Origin: Deroplatys truncata
Taxonomy: Eukaryota > Arthropoda > Insecta > Mantodea > Mantidae
Length of the DNA: 64,000 nt
NCBI GenBank assembly: GCA_030765065.1
Contig: CM060977.1
Span: 159,350,052-159,414,051 of the forward strand
Direction: 5' to 3'
The notes beneath the pieces were generated by a model that was not told the DNA's origin, searched no databases, and saw nothing but the letters and a program-made list of their open reading frames with translations. Below are positions 12,468-22,615 of the stretch, piece after piece; the stretch's first letter is position 1; every line of letters begins with the position of its first letter. The translations under genes and the position numbers were made by a program.

Positions 12468-12716
12468 TAAAAGGTTAGTTTGGGATGGAGGGTTTTCTTG
12501 AAAATTTAGTTTCGCATCTTTGGAAGATACTGGACTTAAATACCAAGTTTGGTATTTATGGGACTTTTCATGTTTGAGTTATGCTGCCCATACACACAAC
12601 CTTGTTCTGTTTTTTTGTTCAAAGGGCCTCAAAATGTGTTTTTCCGGTGAAATTTGGACACCTAATTTTTGCGTGAAATACAGTACCTACTTCCCGTAAG
12701 TACACAGAGAAAGTAA

Positions 12717-12848
12717 ACATAGTTGCGAGTATCATTAGCTTGTTGATTTTATTCAATTTTTACTAGCTGGCTTACCCGACGTTGCACGGGTGGAGTTACA
12801 AACTGCGAATGATAGTTTAATTGCATTTACGTGTCCCTGGTTATGTTG
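12717..12848. other. Short flank with a GC-rich dispersed-repeat-like motif
   Basis: Around 12770-12795 the sequence reads AGCTGGCTTACCCGACGTTG then CACGGG. I recall similar words at the edges of dispersed repeats in other invertebrates, but I cannot assign a family. The mariner at 12851 inserted just downstream. Confidence 0.3.
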
Positions 12849-12850
12849 TA

Positions 12851-13665
12851 CAAGAGCAGATCAACAAAGACTGAGTCTGATTTTTTTTCGTGTAGCTTCC
12901 TTAATGGTTTCCTGTCTCTACCATGAACATTGAAAAGAGCGGGGTTTTATGTATAATGTCCATAGGCGGCAGCACTCTCGTATCGGTAGGTTGGTAGTAA
13001 TGCTCTGTTTTGCAGACTCTGCTGCATTCCACATGCCACACCGACTTTAATGGAATGATTTACCGGCATGCATTTCCTCTCACACTACTGTTGCAGCAGG
13101 AAATTACACGTCAGTATTGTCTAAACAGAGGAAGCACATTGCAAGGAAACAACCAGAACTTCATCGGACTGGGTGGCGACTTAATCATGACGACGCGCGA
13201 CCTCGCGTCGCAAATCAAAGTTATGCAGTTTTGGGATAAATGGAACATTACCTGTGTACCGCAACCGCCTTATAGCCCCCGATCTTGCATCCTGTGATGT
13301 TTTTTTTTTTACTTTCTCTACTACGTACAGTAAGTAGGCGAAGTATTGTATTCCACCCAAAAATTCGATACCGAGATTTCACCGAAACACATGTTTTGAG
13401 ACACCCTGAATCCAAAAAAGCAGTTTTGGAAACATGTCCGTGTGTGTGTGTGTCTGTCTGTAAACAGCATAACTCAGAAACGAACAGTCGGATAAACACC
13501 AAACTTGGTATTTAGGTTCAGTATCTTCCAGAGATGCGACACGAGACGCTATAAAAAGTGCATTGAAATAGGAGATAACTTTGAAAAATATGTGTAAACA
13601 TTGAAATGGAGTAACAAACATCTGTGGAAAAAAAATCAGTCTCGGTCTTTGTTGATCAGCCCTCG
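12851..13665 (+). mobile_element. Mariner-like element, decayed, carrying an HLE piece
   Basis: TIRs CAAGAGCAGATCAACAAAGAC and (inverted) CGAGGGCTGATCAACAAAGAC, flanked by TA at 12849-12850 and 13666-13667. Plus-strand transposase pieces: HDDARPRVA near 13187, then in another frame WNITCVPQPPYSP near 13240-13275 (the DD34D catalytic region), and a C-terminal KKCIEIGDNFEKYV with a stop near 13600. The N-terminal half is lost or scrambled. Most of the catalytic C-terminal region has been replaced by the HLE fragment at 13311-13545. Without that fragment only about 0.58 kb of mariner remains of a usual 1.3 kb. Confidence 0.75.
13311..13545 (+). mobile_element. HLE 5' fragment inside a mariner
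   Basis: Starts with the canonical 5' end ACTTTCTCTACTACGTACAG after a T-run and follows the HLE consensus closely through the GT tract and CAGTATCTTCCAGAGATGCG. It stops abruptly after GCGACACGAG, where mariner coding sequence resumes. Only the first ~235 bases of an HLE are present. The fragment at 29952-30183 stops at the same internal point. Confidence 0.85.
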
Positions 13666-13667
13666 TA

Positions 13668-14061
13668 CAATGATCTAGAACATTTGTATGGTGAAACATC
13701 CCCGTTGTCCCTACAATTGTAATCATGCAGCCACGTGATATCCCTAATAATGGATGAAGTATCCCCAGGTATTCGCGAAAATTGTTATTAAACATCGGCG
13801 GAAGTTCTAGAAATTATATATAGTCTACCTTAGGCGACATATCAAAAGGGTCTGTTAATTGCCTGATGGAATTTTAAGCCGTTGTAGCTTTTCTTTGGTC
13901 CAGTAGGTTATTAAGTAACATTGGTAGTTGGTATGTTGAACAGTGTGGACTCACTTTTACGGTCGATGGCAGCTAGAATGAATGACTTGGGCAAAATGTT
14001 AGACCGACTCTTGTCTTCGTTATTCTGCCCCTTTATCTTCTCTCCCTTCAGCCTTTAGCGA
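13668..14061. other. No recognisable feature
   Basis: Flank between the mariner and the LINE fragment. No frames or repeats of note. Confidence 0.4.
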
Positions 14062-14935
14062 GTAGCCTCTACCCTAGGGCTTTACGGTAATGACACCCAG
14101 ATTTCTTATAGTCTGGGTACCTTAGCTACAGTTTTCCAGGCTGAGGTTTATGCAATCCTAGCCAGTGCCATGGAAAGCACTAAAAGGAGATATAAGCAAA
14201 GAAGTGTTCTTATTCTCTCAGACAGTCAAGCTGCTCTTAAAGCGCTTGAATCACCATCAATAAAATCAAAGTTGGTCTCAGAATGCCGGGAATCCTTAAT
14301 GACACTAGCTGAACACAATAAGGTTCAACTTATGTAGTTGCCAGGACACACAGGTATACCAGGCAATGAGAAAGCGGATGAAGCAGCCACGATTGGTAGC
14401 GAAACCCCATTTTTGGGTCCGGAGCCTGTACTGGGGATGTCCTACAGACCAGTGAAACAGGCTATTAAGTGCTGGGCTCAAGCAGAACACAAGAAGTACT
14501 GGAACTTCATTGAGGGGTTGCAGACATTCCAAGTTGTTTATTACAGACTGGATAACAGCCGGGCAAAGTACCTGCGCGATCCTAGTAGAAGAAGGCTTAC
14601 ATGGGCAACAGGATTCATTACAGGACACTGTGCCTTAAAGTTTAATCTATACAGAATGGGATTGTTTAGCAACCCTATCTGTAGAGATGCCTAGGAGATG
14701 AGACTGTTACTTATCTGCTATGTGATATGCCCTGCTCTTGCGAATCAAAGAGCAAGTATTTTTGGCAATCACTTCCAAAGATAGATGAACTATCGAAAGC
14801 CTCAGTTGGCAGTCTGGTTAAGTTCATAACGAGCAACAGACTACTTAACTGATGAAAGGGGTGATGCGCAATAGATCTTTGAGGTCGCAGTACTTGGGCA
14901 TAAAACCCACCCCTTTTTAAACTAGAACTAGCCTC
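14062..14935 (+). mobile_element. Non-LTR retrotransposon, 3' end of ORF2 with RNase H domain
   Basis: 5'-truncated LINE on the plus strand. The reading runs AVFQAEVYAILA-like (14130-14160), then VLILSDSQAALKALESPS (14205-14260), both RNase H core motifs with an acidic residue, then LPGHTGIPGNEKADEAA (14338-14390), the last RNase H motif with the catalytic His/Asp neighbourhood, and a C-terminal tail ending FITSNRLLN with a stop near 14852. Line-ending retrotransposons of the I superfamily carry such an RNase H. One internal TAG stands where Trp is usual just before LPGHTG, and a frame slip lies near 14690. The 3' UTR has GGTCGCAGTACTTGGGC and CCACCCCTTTTTAAA, shared with the LINE tail near 52.1 kb. 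Confidence 0.85.
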
Positions 14936-15519
14936 TACCCTAAACTAACCCTCCTGTGTAGGACCCGGGGATCGTTACAGCTTATTAAATACAAGTTTAA
15001 AATGTGTTGCTCACCTAGATAAACACATTTGCTTACGTTCTCAGCAATACAAGTGATTGGCATAAAATACAGGTCAAAGATCTGTCTGACAGATGCTCAT
15101 GTAATGGAACAAAAACAATACGAACAAAGTACCGTTTAGGGATCTTAGTTTTGACTAATGAAGCCCATACATCCCTTTTAAGAGTCTCTCGAGCGTTACT
15201 TAGGACGTTATTGTTCTTTTGAACCCCTCTTTAAGCAAACACGCGACCTCGCTCTCTCGGCTAAATTACATTCGCTATGTAAGTGCCCTTGTGCCATTAT
15301 TGTTAATCAGAACGAGAGCATTCTAGCATCCCAGCGGAGCTTTAAACATATTGGAGAATCCTTATAAATGAGCGATTCAAACATTAATTTTATCATGCAC
15401 CTAATTCCAATACTGGAGTAATAAACCGTGTTCCGCTTGCATTTCTGAAGTAGAAGTGATTTTGATTCGTATTAAACAAGTGATAATGATGGTGTTCATT
15501 CCGAACGTAGTTTTAAAAA
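14936..15519. other. No recognisable feature
   Basis: Flank between the LINE 3' UTR and the old HLE. No coding or repeat structure that I can name. Confidence 0.4.
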
Positions 15520-15862
15520 CTCTTTATGTTACTTTCACATGCCTTTCTCTACAGCCTATTCTACAAATCATTCTTGCAAAAGTTTATGCTTTCAAGGGGA
15601 GATGTAGGTCAGAATCGGTCAAAAAAAACCAAAAATGTTAATGTCTAGAATAACCACAAACAATTTTAGGCCAAAATTGCAACTGCAAATGCTCTTTAAA
15701 AATTAAATTCTCAATGGTTACGCCCCTTTTTCGGTAGTGTGTTCAACGCCAATATTTTCTACGTTTGTTACGTGCATAAAACCAAACAGAAAAATCTTGA
15801 TTTTTTGGCAGGAATTTCTCCTGAATCATTGTAGTATATAGAAGGCTCTGCTAGCCCACTGT

Positions 15863-17586
15863 GTGCATAAAGTTTTTGTATTTTTAATTCAAAATAATGG
15901 AGTAAACGTTAAATTGAGTTTGTGGTTGAGGGGTGTGCTATTAGAAGATGGCACACAATTGGGAGGACTTCATCGCCTAACTAAAAATGAAATAAATAAT
16001 TTCCAAGTTTATTATGGCAAAGCCATAAGAGATAATAATGACAGTGTGGAAAATGTGCAAAAGGCTGTGTGGGCTATATACTTGCACAAATTGTCCACAG
16101 ATGAACATCCACAACATGTTCTTTGTCCAGACAGTGCATCGTCATGGTGTGGATTCAGGAGGGCTAAGTATACTCGTGAAGAATATAAACATGTGCATAA
16201 TTTACCTGAGCCTGTATTACTTGTAATAAAGCCAGTATTTAGAGCATTAAGTGATCCTGTATTGCTGAAAAAGTGCCTTCATGGTGGCACTCAGAATGCC
16301 AATGAAAGTTGAAGATATTATGTTATATGCCCCACGTATGGAAGCCTATTTGAAGGTGTATTGAAGGAGTTGTATTATATTTCAACTGTTGGGGAGCCGA
16401 ACTTGTAATTCGTTGCAATCGCACGTATAGTACTCGGTTTCCGCTAGCCTTCGCCCCAAGTTTAAACATATTAGCTTTGTAATTTAACTGTTTCTTTAGA
16501 TATTATATTTATGTTTGCCTCGGCTGCGTCAGTATTATTGTTAGAGACATGCTTCTCTTGGTAGGGTTGTGGTGCGACTGAAGAATGTAGGCTTACACAG
16601 AGTTTTAGTTTTAATTCACTCCTTTTTATTAATCCTTGACACAAATTAAATAGCACTACACTGATATAGATAGCTGTGAGATTATTTTATTTAATACTTG
16701 CACTTTATAACACGTTAACTATTTTCGTCTCACACGAATACGTATTTAATTTCTCGAGGACACATCTCGCGTCGGTTATGAGCACTGTCTAGAAGCAACT
16801 GAACTGTTTTTCCACCGCCTAAATTTGTAAATTTCTGTATTTCAAGTATCTGATTGGCTAATCCTAGTCCAATAGAATACCTTCATTTAACTTTAGCTTT
16901 TTTGGTTGTTGATTGGCTATTTTTTTAAACTGTCTCAAAATTTACATTATTGCTGCTCTAATAATGACTAGTAGTATTTAAACTTCCTTACTCATTATTG
17001 CCTCAAGGTTACCTCATTGTTAGCAACTTTAAACCTATTTCTCACAGCTCCTACATTATTAAATTACGTAATACATTCACATTACATTGTTACACATGGT
17101 TACAATAATATAAACATTTAAAATAACTAATATACACTTTTTATATAATGTTACATACACATATTGCTTTAAGGCGGGCTGTTATTGAATTTAAATATTA
17201 TATAATTGACTAAAATTATTCAAGTGTTACAAATACTGCCTCAAAGTTTAAATAATTTAATTTGGAAATGGTGCCCCAAAACAAGATTTGTGTCCAAAAC
17301 TGTGGTTGAAATTGGAGCATATGATGCAGTTCTTGTTTTCAATAATGGGAATGCAGGAAGAATCAAAGTTCTTCAGGCACTTGGTATGGAACCTGGCCAT
17401 TTACAAAAAAAAAAAAAAAAAAAAAAAATGCAAGACATTCACAAGCAGCGCATAGAATCCGCAGAGGTCGCATTGCAAAAACTACACCAGCATGCTAGGA
17501 TAGGAGAGAAAAAAGGAAGCAGGAAGATCAGGAGGAGGTTGCTGATTATGGTTATGGGCAGTTTTAACACATCTAAAGACAATTAG
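15863..17586 (+). pseudogene. Kolobok/Mutator-like transposase, C-terminal half, interrupted
   Basis: The first part (15863-16312) reads in one frame with GLHRLTKNEINNFQVYYGKA, AVWAIYLHKLSTDEHPQH and KKCLHGGTQNANES. I recall this motif series from insect proteins annotated as Mutator-like transposase domain. Coding continues at 17249 with NNLIWKWCPKTRFVSKTVVE and GAYDAVLVFNNGNAG, after a 0.93 kb insertion whose edges carry AAAGTT on both sides. A 24-base A-run at 17405-17428 has replaced a few codons and may shift the frame. The frame ends at 17586. The N-terminal half and DNA-binding region are not recognisable. Confidence 0.65.
16311..17242. other. 0.93 kb insertion inside the Kolobok transposase, unclassified
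   Basis: It is bounded by a direct AAAGTT at 16305-16310 and 17243-17248, which fits a 6-bp target duplication. The insert is AT-rich with no long frame. It holds several ATTGG/CCAAT boxes (around 16850-16920). No terminal inverted repeats, poly-A or SINE boxes were found, so the class is unknown. Confidence 0.5.
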
Positions 17587-18618
17587 GTAGTATAACACAG
17601 TGTTTTATCTTTGCTCTTCGTTTTCCGAAACTTTCACTTTTCAGTGTTTACGTACCTTTTTCTCAGAAACCACTGGAGGTAACTGCATGAAATTTTACAC
17701 ACTTATTAAGAATAATAAGATGAACATTTGCTTGCAATAGAATTGCAATATTGGCTTTATTCTGTTATTTACATTATAAAATGAGCTGTTTTTCAATGCC
17801 TAGGTTTTGTTCAATAATTATTTTTTTTAAAAACGTTAATGGGGAGAAATAAAAAGAAATGCCTGTAAGGATAGTTGTATTGATCGATTTAAAATTAGTA
17901 AATAAAATTTTAGAGTGCTGCAATGAGTAGTTTCCATAAAAAAGGTACATAAGATAAGCGATGTCGTGAAAAACATAAAAATCTCTAAGTGGGTTACCAA
18001 AAAAAGAAATAACTTTTAAAAAAAATTACTGAGACACCAACGGATTATGTTTACTAAGTGTGCAAATTTTCATAACTATAGCTGCAATAGTTTAGAAGAT
18101 ACAAATAATTACCTATGCCTCTGCTTTCTGACTTACGTCTCCCCTTAACTACTTCGTGCTAATCGAGATAAACGTTTGCAAAAATGATTTAATTACACAT
18201 TTTGTTTTAGGTACAATAAATGATATACAGGAGGCTGAAGCAACAGTCAAATCTTTAAAAATCGGGTTGACGTGAATACTGACTGATTTCGCATGACCGT
18301 AAGAAATAAACGAATGGCGACTTAATGTTTCAGAAAAGTATTAAATATTTTTACACTCAAACCAGTAACAACGATATCTTGGAAATTTTAATGGCACAAA
18401 AATGAACATATGTGTTTTAACGAGATCTAAAATTTTTTAGGTAGCAAGTTTTTATCTATCCTTTACGCTCACCACTTATGCAAACATTTACAAACCTCAT
18501 TCAGAGATCTTCACAGGCTATTCGCACAAAATGTATAATAAAAATTTTATTTGTCATACAGGTATCTTACATACGTTATTTTAATCAAAATCGTTCGACC
18601 AGTTCTAAGAAAATAAAA

Positions 18619-18840
18619 AATCTGATGTGTTACACTCACATGACTTTCTCTACTCTTGTACAAACTATTTTTACAAACGCTTATTCTCCATATGCTTCAG
18701 GTTAATCGAGATGTTAATCTTATTGCTAATTTTCTTGTAGATGCAAGGGGAATTGCTAGGCTTTAAGCCATAGTCAAATATTTTAAGAGCTGGTTGCTAT
18801 GTGGAGTATTCCATTGTCTTTGCATTGCCAGGACCAAAAA
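18619..18840 (-). mobile_element. HLE 3'-terminal fragment joined to a full copy
   Basis: The plus-strand left edge TCTGATGTGTTACACTCACA is a perfect HLE 3' end. The sequence follows the consensus to the internal A-run (T-run on the HLE strand) at about 18829-18840, where it switches to the 3' end of the next copy. The remainder of this copy is absent. Confidence 0.8.
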
Positions 18841-19669
18841 AAAAAAATCTGGTGTGCTACACTCACATGACTTTCTCTACTCTTGTACAAACTATTTTTA
18901 CAAACGTTTATTCTCCATATGCTTCATATTAATCGAGATATCGAGATGTCAATCTTATTGGTAATTTTCTTGTAGATGCAAGGGGAATATGGTAGGTTTT
19001 AAGCGATAGTCAAATCTTTTAAGAGCTGGTTGCTATGTGGCGCATTCCAATCTCTTTGCATGTCCAGGACATAAAAAAATGAATAACGAATTTGAGAAAA
19101 AGAAGTATTGGAAAATTTAAGGGAATAACAAGCAATATCTCGAAAATGGTTCACTCTACAAAAAAATGTATACGACATAAATTGTGTATTTTACCGCGAT
19201 CTACATTTTTTGTGCAGTAAAATTTTGTTTATCTCTTATGGTTTACCAGTTATGCAAAAGTCGTTCACAATAAAGAACACTTTTGGAGACATTCCCAGAA
19301 AATTCGAGATATACATTTCATTTGTCATGAAAATATCCTAAACCTATGATATTTTAATCAAAATCGTTAAAGCCATTTTTGAGAAAATTAAAATTTTCGA
19401 AAAATGTTCCATGTAAAGGGATTTTCTTGAACCTTCGTGTCGCATCTCTGGAAGATACTGAACCTAAATACCAAGTTTGGTGTTTATACGACTGTTCGTT
19501 TCTGAGTTATGCTGTTCAGAGACACACACACGGACATGTTTCCAAAAATGTTTTTTTTTTGGATTCAGGGGGCCTCAAAACACGTATTTCCGGTGAAATC
19601 TCGGTATCGAATTTTTGGGTGGAATACAATACTTCCCCCTACTTACTATACGTAGCAGAGAAAGTAAAA
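18841..19669 (-). mobile_element. HLE full-length young copy
   Basis: Complete from the 3' hairpin end (TCTGGTGTGCTACACTCACA) to the 5' end (GTAGCAGAGAAAGTAAAAA). It is joined directly to the fragment at 18619-18840, and both together lie within an older HLE of the same orientation. It carries a slightly shortened G-rich block. Confidence 0.85.
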
Positions 19670-19795
19670 ATAGCTAAAAATGTTCTATGTAAAGCATTGT
19701 TTAGGGTGAGGGATTTTCTTGAAATCTTTTTTCACATTATTGTAGGATGTTGCGAACTTAAATACCAAGTTCAGTATGTATTCAACTTTTTTGGA

Positions 19796-19800
<5 letters not shown>

Positions 19801-19866
<66 letters not shown>

Positions 19867-19871
19867 GCGCG
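19801..19871. repeat. (CA)n(CG)n microsatellite in an old HLE
   Basis: About 32 CA units followed by a CGCGCG stretch, at the internal microsatellite site of the old HLE copy. The His-Thr repeat frame across it is an artefact. Confidence 0.95.
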
Positions 19872-19964
19872 CGGACCTTTTTCTAAAAATTCTTTTCCTT
19901 TTAAGTACGTTAAAGGATGTAGAATACGATACTTCCTCTACCTACTAAAGATAGCCATAAAAAG

Positions 19965-20324
19965 AGATAACGGTGTTCATTTTGTTAGAGGCGAAGTATG
20001 TAATGTATGTGACTACCGATTATGAAAACATTGACATTTCGGAATCTCTTCATTATAATTGTGCATCTCACACCTATATTTTGTAAACTAATTTAACTTA
20101 TCCTGATAAATTTGCTTACTTTAAAATTACTTTTAAGTTTAAAGCATGTTTAGCACATTTCTTTTCGTATCTAAATCTAAGATTCCGTTAAATAAGTCAG
20201 CGAATATAAATTATGAAGGGAGACCTGTTTTAATAACATTATATGCTTCTGAAAATTGTAAACAAAACCCGTTGGTTGCGATACATTTGAGAAGTAACCT
20301 TATCTGTAGGGAATTGTATGACAA
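19965..20324. other. No recognisable feature
   Basis: AT-rich flank with a 66-codon plus frame (20146-20346) of no recognisable family. Confidence 0.4.
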
Positions 20325-20479
20325 GGCGTTTTCTATCTTTGCATGATTTTCGATGACAATACTTTTGGTTATATTGTTCGTGAGACGGCTCAACTAGGTT
20401 AAATGGTTTATCCTATCCGACTTTAAAGTAGGAAAGGTAAACACGTTGTATGCTAGAAGAACTTGTATAAGTTCCTTTT
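20325..20479 (+). repeat. Dispersed repeat, member A, interrupted by an HLE
   Basis: Shares TTGGTTAT, GGCTCAACT, CACGTTGTATGCTAGAAGAA and a final CTTTT with 22455-22615. The HLE at 20480-21303 sits exactly in its T-run; right after that HLE the sequence TTTTTCTTGAAC resumes the match. Confidence 0.7.
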
Positions 20480-21303
20480 ACTTTCTCTACTACGTATACT
20501 AAGTAGGGTAAATATTGCATTCCATTAAAAAATTCGATACCGAGATTTCACCGGAAATACATGTTTTGAGGCCTCCTGAATCAAAAAATAAGTATTTTTG
20601 GAATACCGTGTGTGTGTCTGTGAACAGCATAACTCAGAAACGAACAGTCGGATAAACACCAAACTTGGTATTTAGGTTCAGTATCTTCCAGAGATGCGAC
20701 ACGAAGATTTTCAAGAAAATCCCCCCAATTACCCTTTACGTGGAACATTTTTCGAACATTTTAATTTTCTCAAAAATGGCTGTAACGATTTTGATTAAAA
20801 TATCATATGTTTAAGATATTTTCATGACAAATGAAATGTATATCTCGAATTTTCTGGGAATGTCTCCAAAAGTATTCTTCATTGTGAATGACTTTTGCAT
20901 AACTGGTAAACCATAAGAGAGAGACAAAATTTTACTACACAAACAACGTAGATCGCGTTAAAATAGACAATTTATGATGTATACTTTTTTTTTGGAGTGA
21001 ACCATTTTCGAGATATTGCTTGTTATTCCCTTAAATTTTGCAATACTTACACTTTTTCTCAAATGGGAATTCGTTATTCATTTTTTTTTGTCCTGGTAAT
21101 ACAAAGAGAATGGAATACTGCACATAGCAACCAGCTCTTAAAATATTTGACTATCGCTTAAAGCCTACCAATTCCCCTTGCATCTACATGAAAATTAGCA
21201 ATAAGATTAACATCTCGATTAGCATGAAGCCTATGGAGAATAGGTGTTTGTAAAAATAGTTTGTACAATAATAGAGAAAGTCATGTGAGTGTAACACATC
21301 AGA
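20480..21303 (+). mobile_element. HLE full-length copy with a paralogous empty site
   Basis: Starts ACTTTCTCTACTACGTATAC and ends GTGTAACACATCAGA before TTTTT. It belongs to the subfamily whose 3' half contains ATATTTGACTATCGCTTAAAG. It is inserted in the dispersed repeat whose other copy (22455-22615) lacks it, so both ends are well defined. Confidence 0.9.
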
Positions 21304-22284
21304 TTTTTCTTGAACAAGTCTTAATGCTTTCACAGCAGAGTTAGAATAACTAAGCTAAGGATCCACAAGCCCATTGTGAAGTGTTGGGTCAGCCAACCAG
21401 GCAGAGGTCGATACAAGAAGAGGCAGCGGACCCTCAAGTGTGCCTTGGGTCGATAACCCTTGGAGACAGCACAAGTTGGAATCACCAGATGTCATTAAAT
21501 GTCATCCCATTCTCCACTCCGAACGGGGTGTGTGCTGACTCTCTTATTGATTTTCGTGTCAGCTGATATAGCTTGGGGGAGAAAACTTGCTGCACCGGCT
21601 TCCACGCTTCCACATTAACTGCAATCACACAGGACTGCAATGCGCAGCAAGGGGATCAAACAGCCAAGACAGCATGTAGTCTCCAGACTGCGATTTGATG
21701 GCAGAGTCGGCGAACCACAAATGAGTTCCAAACGCCGTAATTATCAATAAAGGGAAATCGCAAATCCTCTTCCTCTCCATACATCCGTACTGAGTTGAGA
21801 GCTGTTCTCTAAATGTTGCTGTTGATCTATGCGAAAGCCATGGAGTTTGTCTTGTTGCTTTATTTTCTGGAGTTGCTTTGATAATTAATTAATCAACCGC
21901 TGGGGACTCATCCCTTCTAGGTTTGTATGCTCTCCGTTTACTTTAATACTCTCCAATTTCTTCAGCTGTATTCGTAATTTACAGCATATGTCTAATTGCA
22001 TTTCCTAAAAGGAAAAAGAACGCATTCATAGAAAAGGCTTGTCGTTTCAGTGAAGCACTTCACTCCTTAGAAGTGTAGAGTAACCACTCTGCTTTTTGGA
22101 ATTGACAGTTCGTTCGGATTTCGTTCCATGATATTTACTTTGGCGATGGCACAAATGACATCTGCTCGGCGCATGTTAGAGTACAATATCATGGACAGAG
22201 GAGGGATTCCCGACTCCTGCGACCTGACACTATGGCTATCTATAGCGGGAAAGTAAAATTAATCATGAGCGAGCGATTTGAGGA
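21304..22284. other. No recognisable feature
   Basis: Moderately GC sequence with a 61-codon plus frame at 21381-21566. No family motifs or paired ends seen. Confidence 0.4.
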
Positions 22285-22382
22285 CCTCAAAAGTTTATTT
22301 CCAATGAAATCTAGGCATCAAGTTTTGAGGGTCGAATACAATATTTCTGTTCTCTTATGTATTTATGCGAAGAGAAACTAAA
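22285..22382 (-). mobile_element. HLE, very old 5' fragment
   Basis: About 100 bases alignable to the HLE 5' end, with TTTCCAATGAAATCT, GGGTCGAATACAATA and AAGAGAAACTAAAT on the plus strand in consensus order. It is strongly diverged and short. Confidence 0.5.
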
Positions 22383-22454
22383 TGGGTTTAAACAAATGAA
22401 AGCTAAATTAATACCACTGTAGCACTCTAGGTAAGTATGCATAATATACCTAGC

Positions 22455-22615
22455 GGTTTTCGTCTGCATGACTTTGGACAATAATATTGGTTATGTTCGT
22501 GGCACCGGCTGAACTTGGTAGGATAGTTGGTCCTTCCGAAAGTCTGACTTTTAGGTAGAAAGAGAAAACACTTTGTATGCTAAAAGAATTTGCATATATT
22601 CTTGCCTTTTTCTTG
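22455..22615 (+). repeat. Dispersed repeat, member B (empty site)
   Basis: Homologous to 20325-20479 plus the first bases after 21303. Here the T-run is uninterrupted, CCTTTTTCTTGAAC, so it serves as the pre-insertion reference for the HLE at 20480. The family itself is unknown to me. Confidence 0.65.

Larger units (their letters stand above)
10579..12716 (-). mobile_element. HLE, old copy split by an IS630-type transposon
   Basis: HLE-like sequence runs from about 10579 to 11137 and resumes at 12468-12716, ending with the 5' terminus (CAGAGAAAGTAAAC). The gap is exactly the IS630-type element at 11138-12467 with duplicated TA. Divergence from young HLE copies is high. It has a private GT microsatellite at 10919-10957, not at the usual internal place, and its 5' palindrome reads TACTT-ACGGG-AAGTA on the minus strand. 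Confidence 0.75.
15596..18144 (+). mobile_element. Kolobok-type (TTAA-target) DNA transposon
   Basis: The left end GGGGAGATGTAGGTCAGAA and the inverted right end GGGGAGACGTAAGTCAGAA match at 17 of 19 bases. The flanks are TCAA (15592-15595) and TTAA (18145-18148), a TTAA duplication with one change. TTAA targets plus the transposase remains inside point to the Kolobok superfamily (piggyBac shares TTAA, but the protein does not look like it). The element interrupts an old HLE, and is itself interrupted at 16311-17242. Confidence 0.7.
15520..19964 (-). mobile_element. HLE, old copy broken into three pieces by later insertions
   Basis: Pieces at 15520-15595 (3' end: TTACTTTCACATGCCTTTCT), 18145-18618 and 19670-19964 line up in order with the HLE consensus on the minus strand. 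The first gap is the Kolobok-type element (15596-18144) at a TTAA target. The second is a pair of young HLE units (18619-19669). The last piece holds a very long CA/GC tract at 19801-19871 at the usual internal microsatellite site. This copy is strongly diverged, so it is among the oldest HLE insertions here. Confidence 0.75.

Noticed and set aside
16387-17055. Segment bounded by TGT...ACA with CCAAT boxes, considered as a solo LTR
   Set aside because: No matching target duplication at these bounds, and the AAAGTT pair defines a wider insert. Too weak to call.
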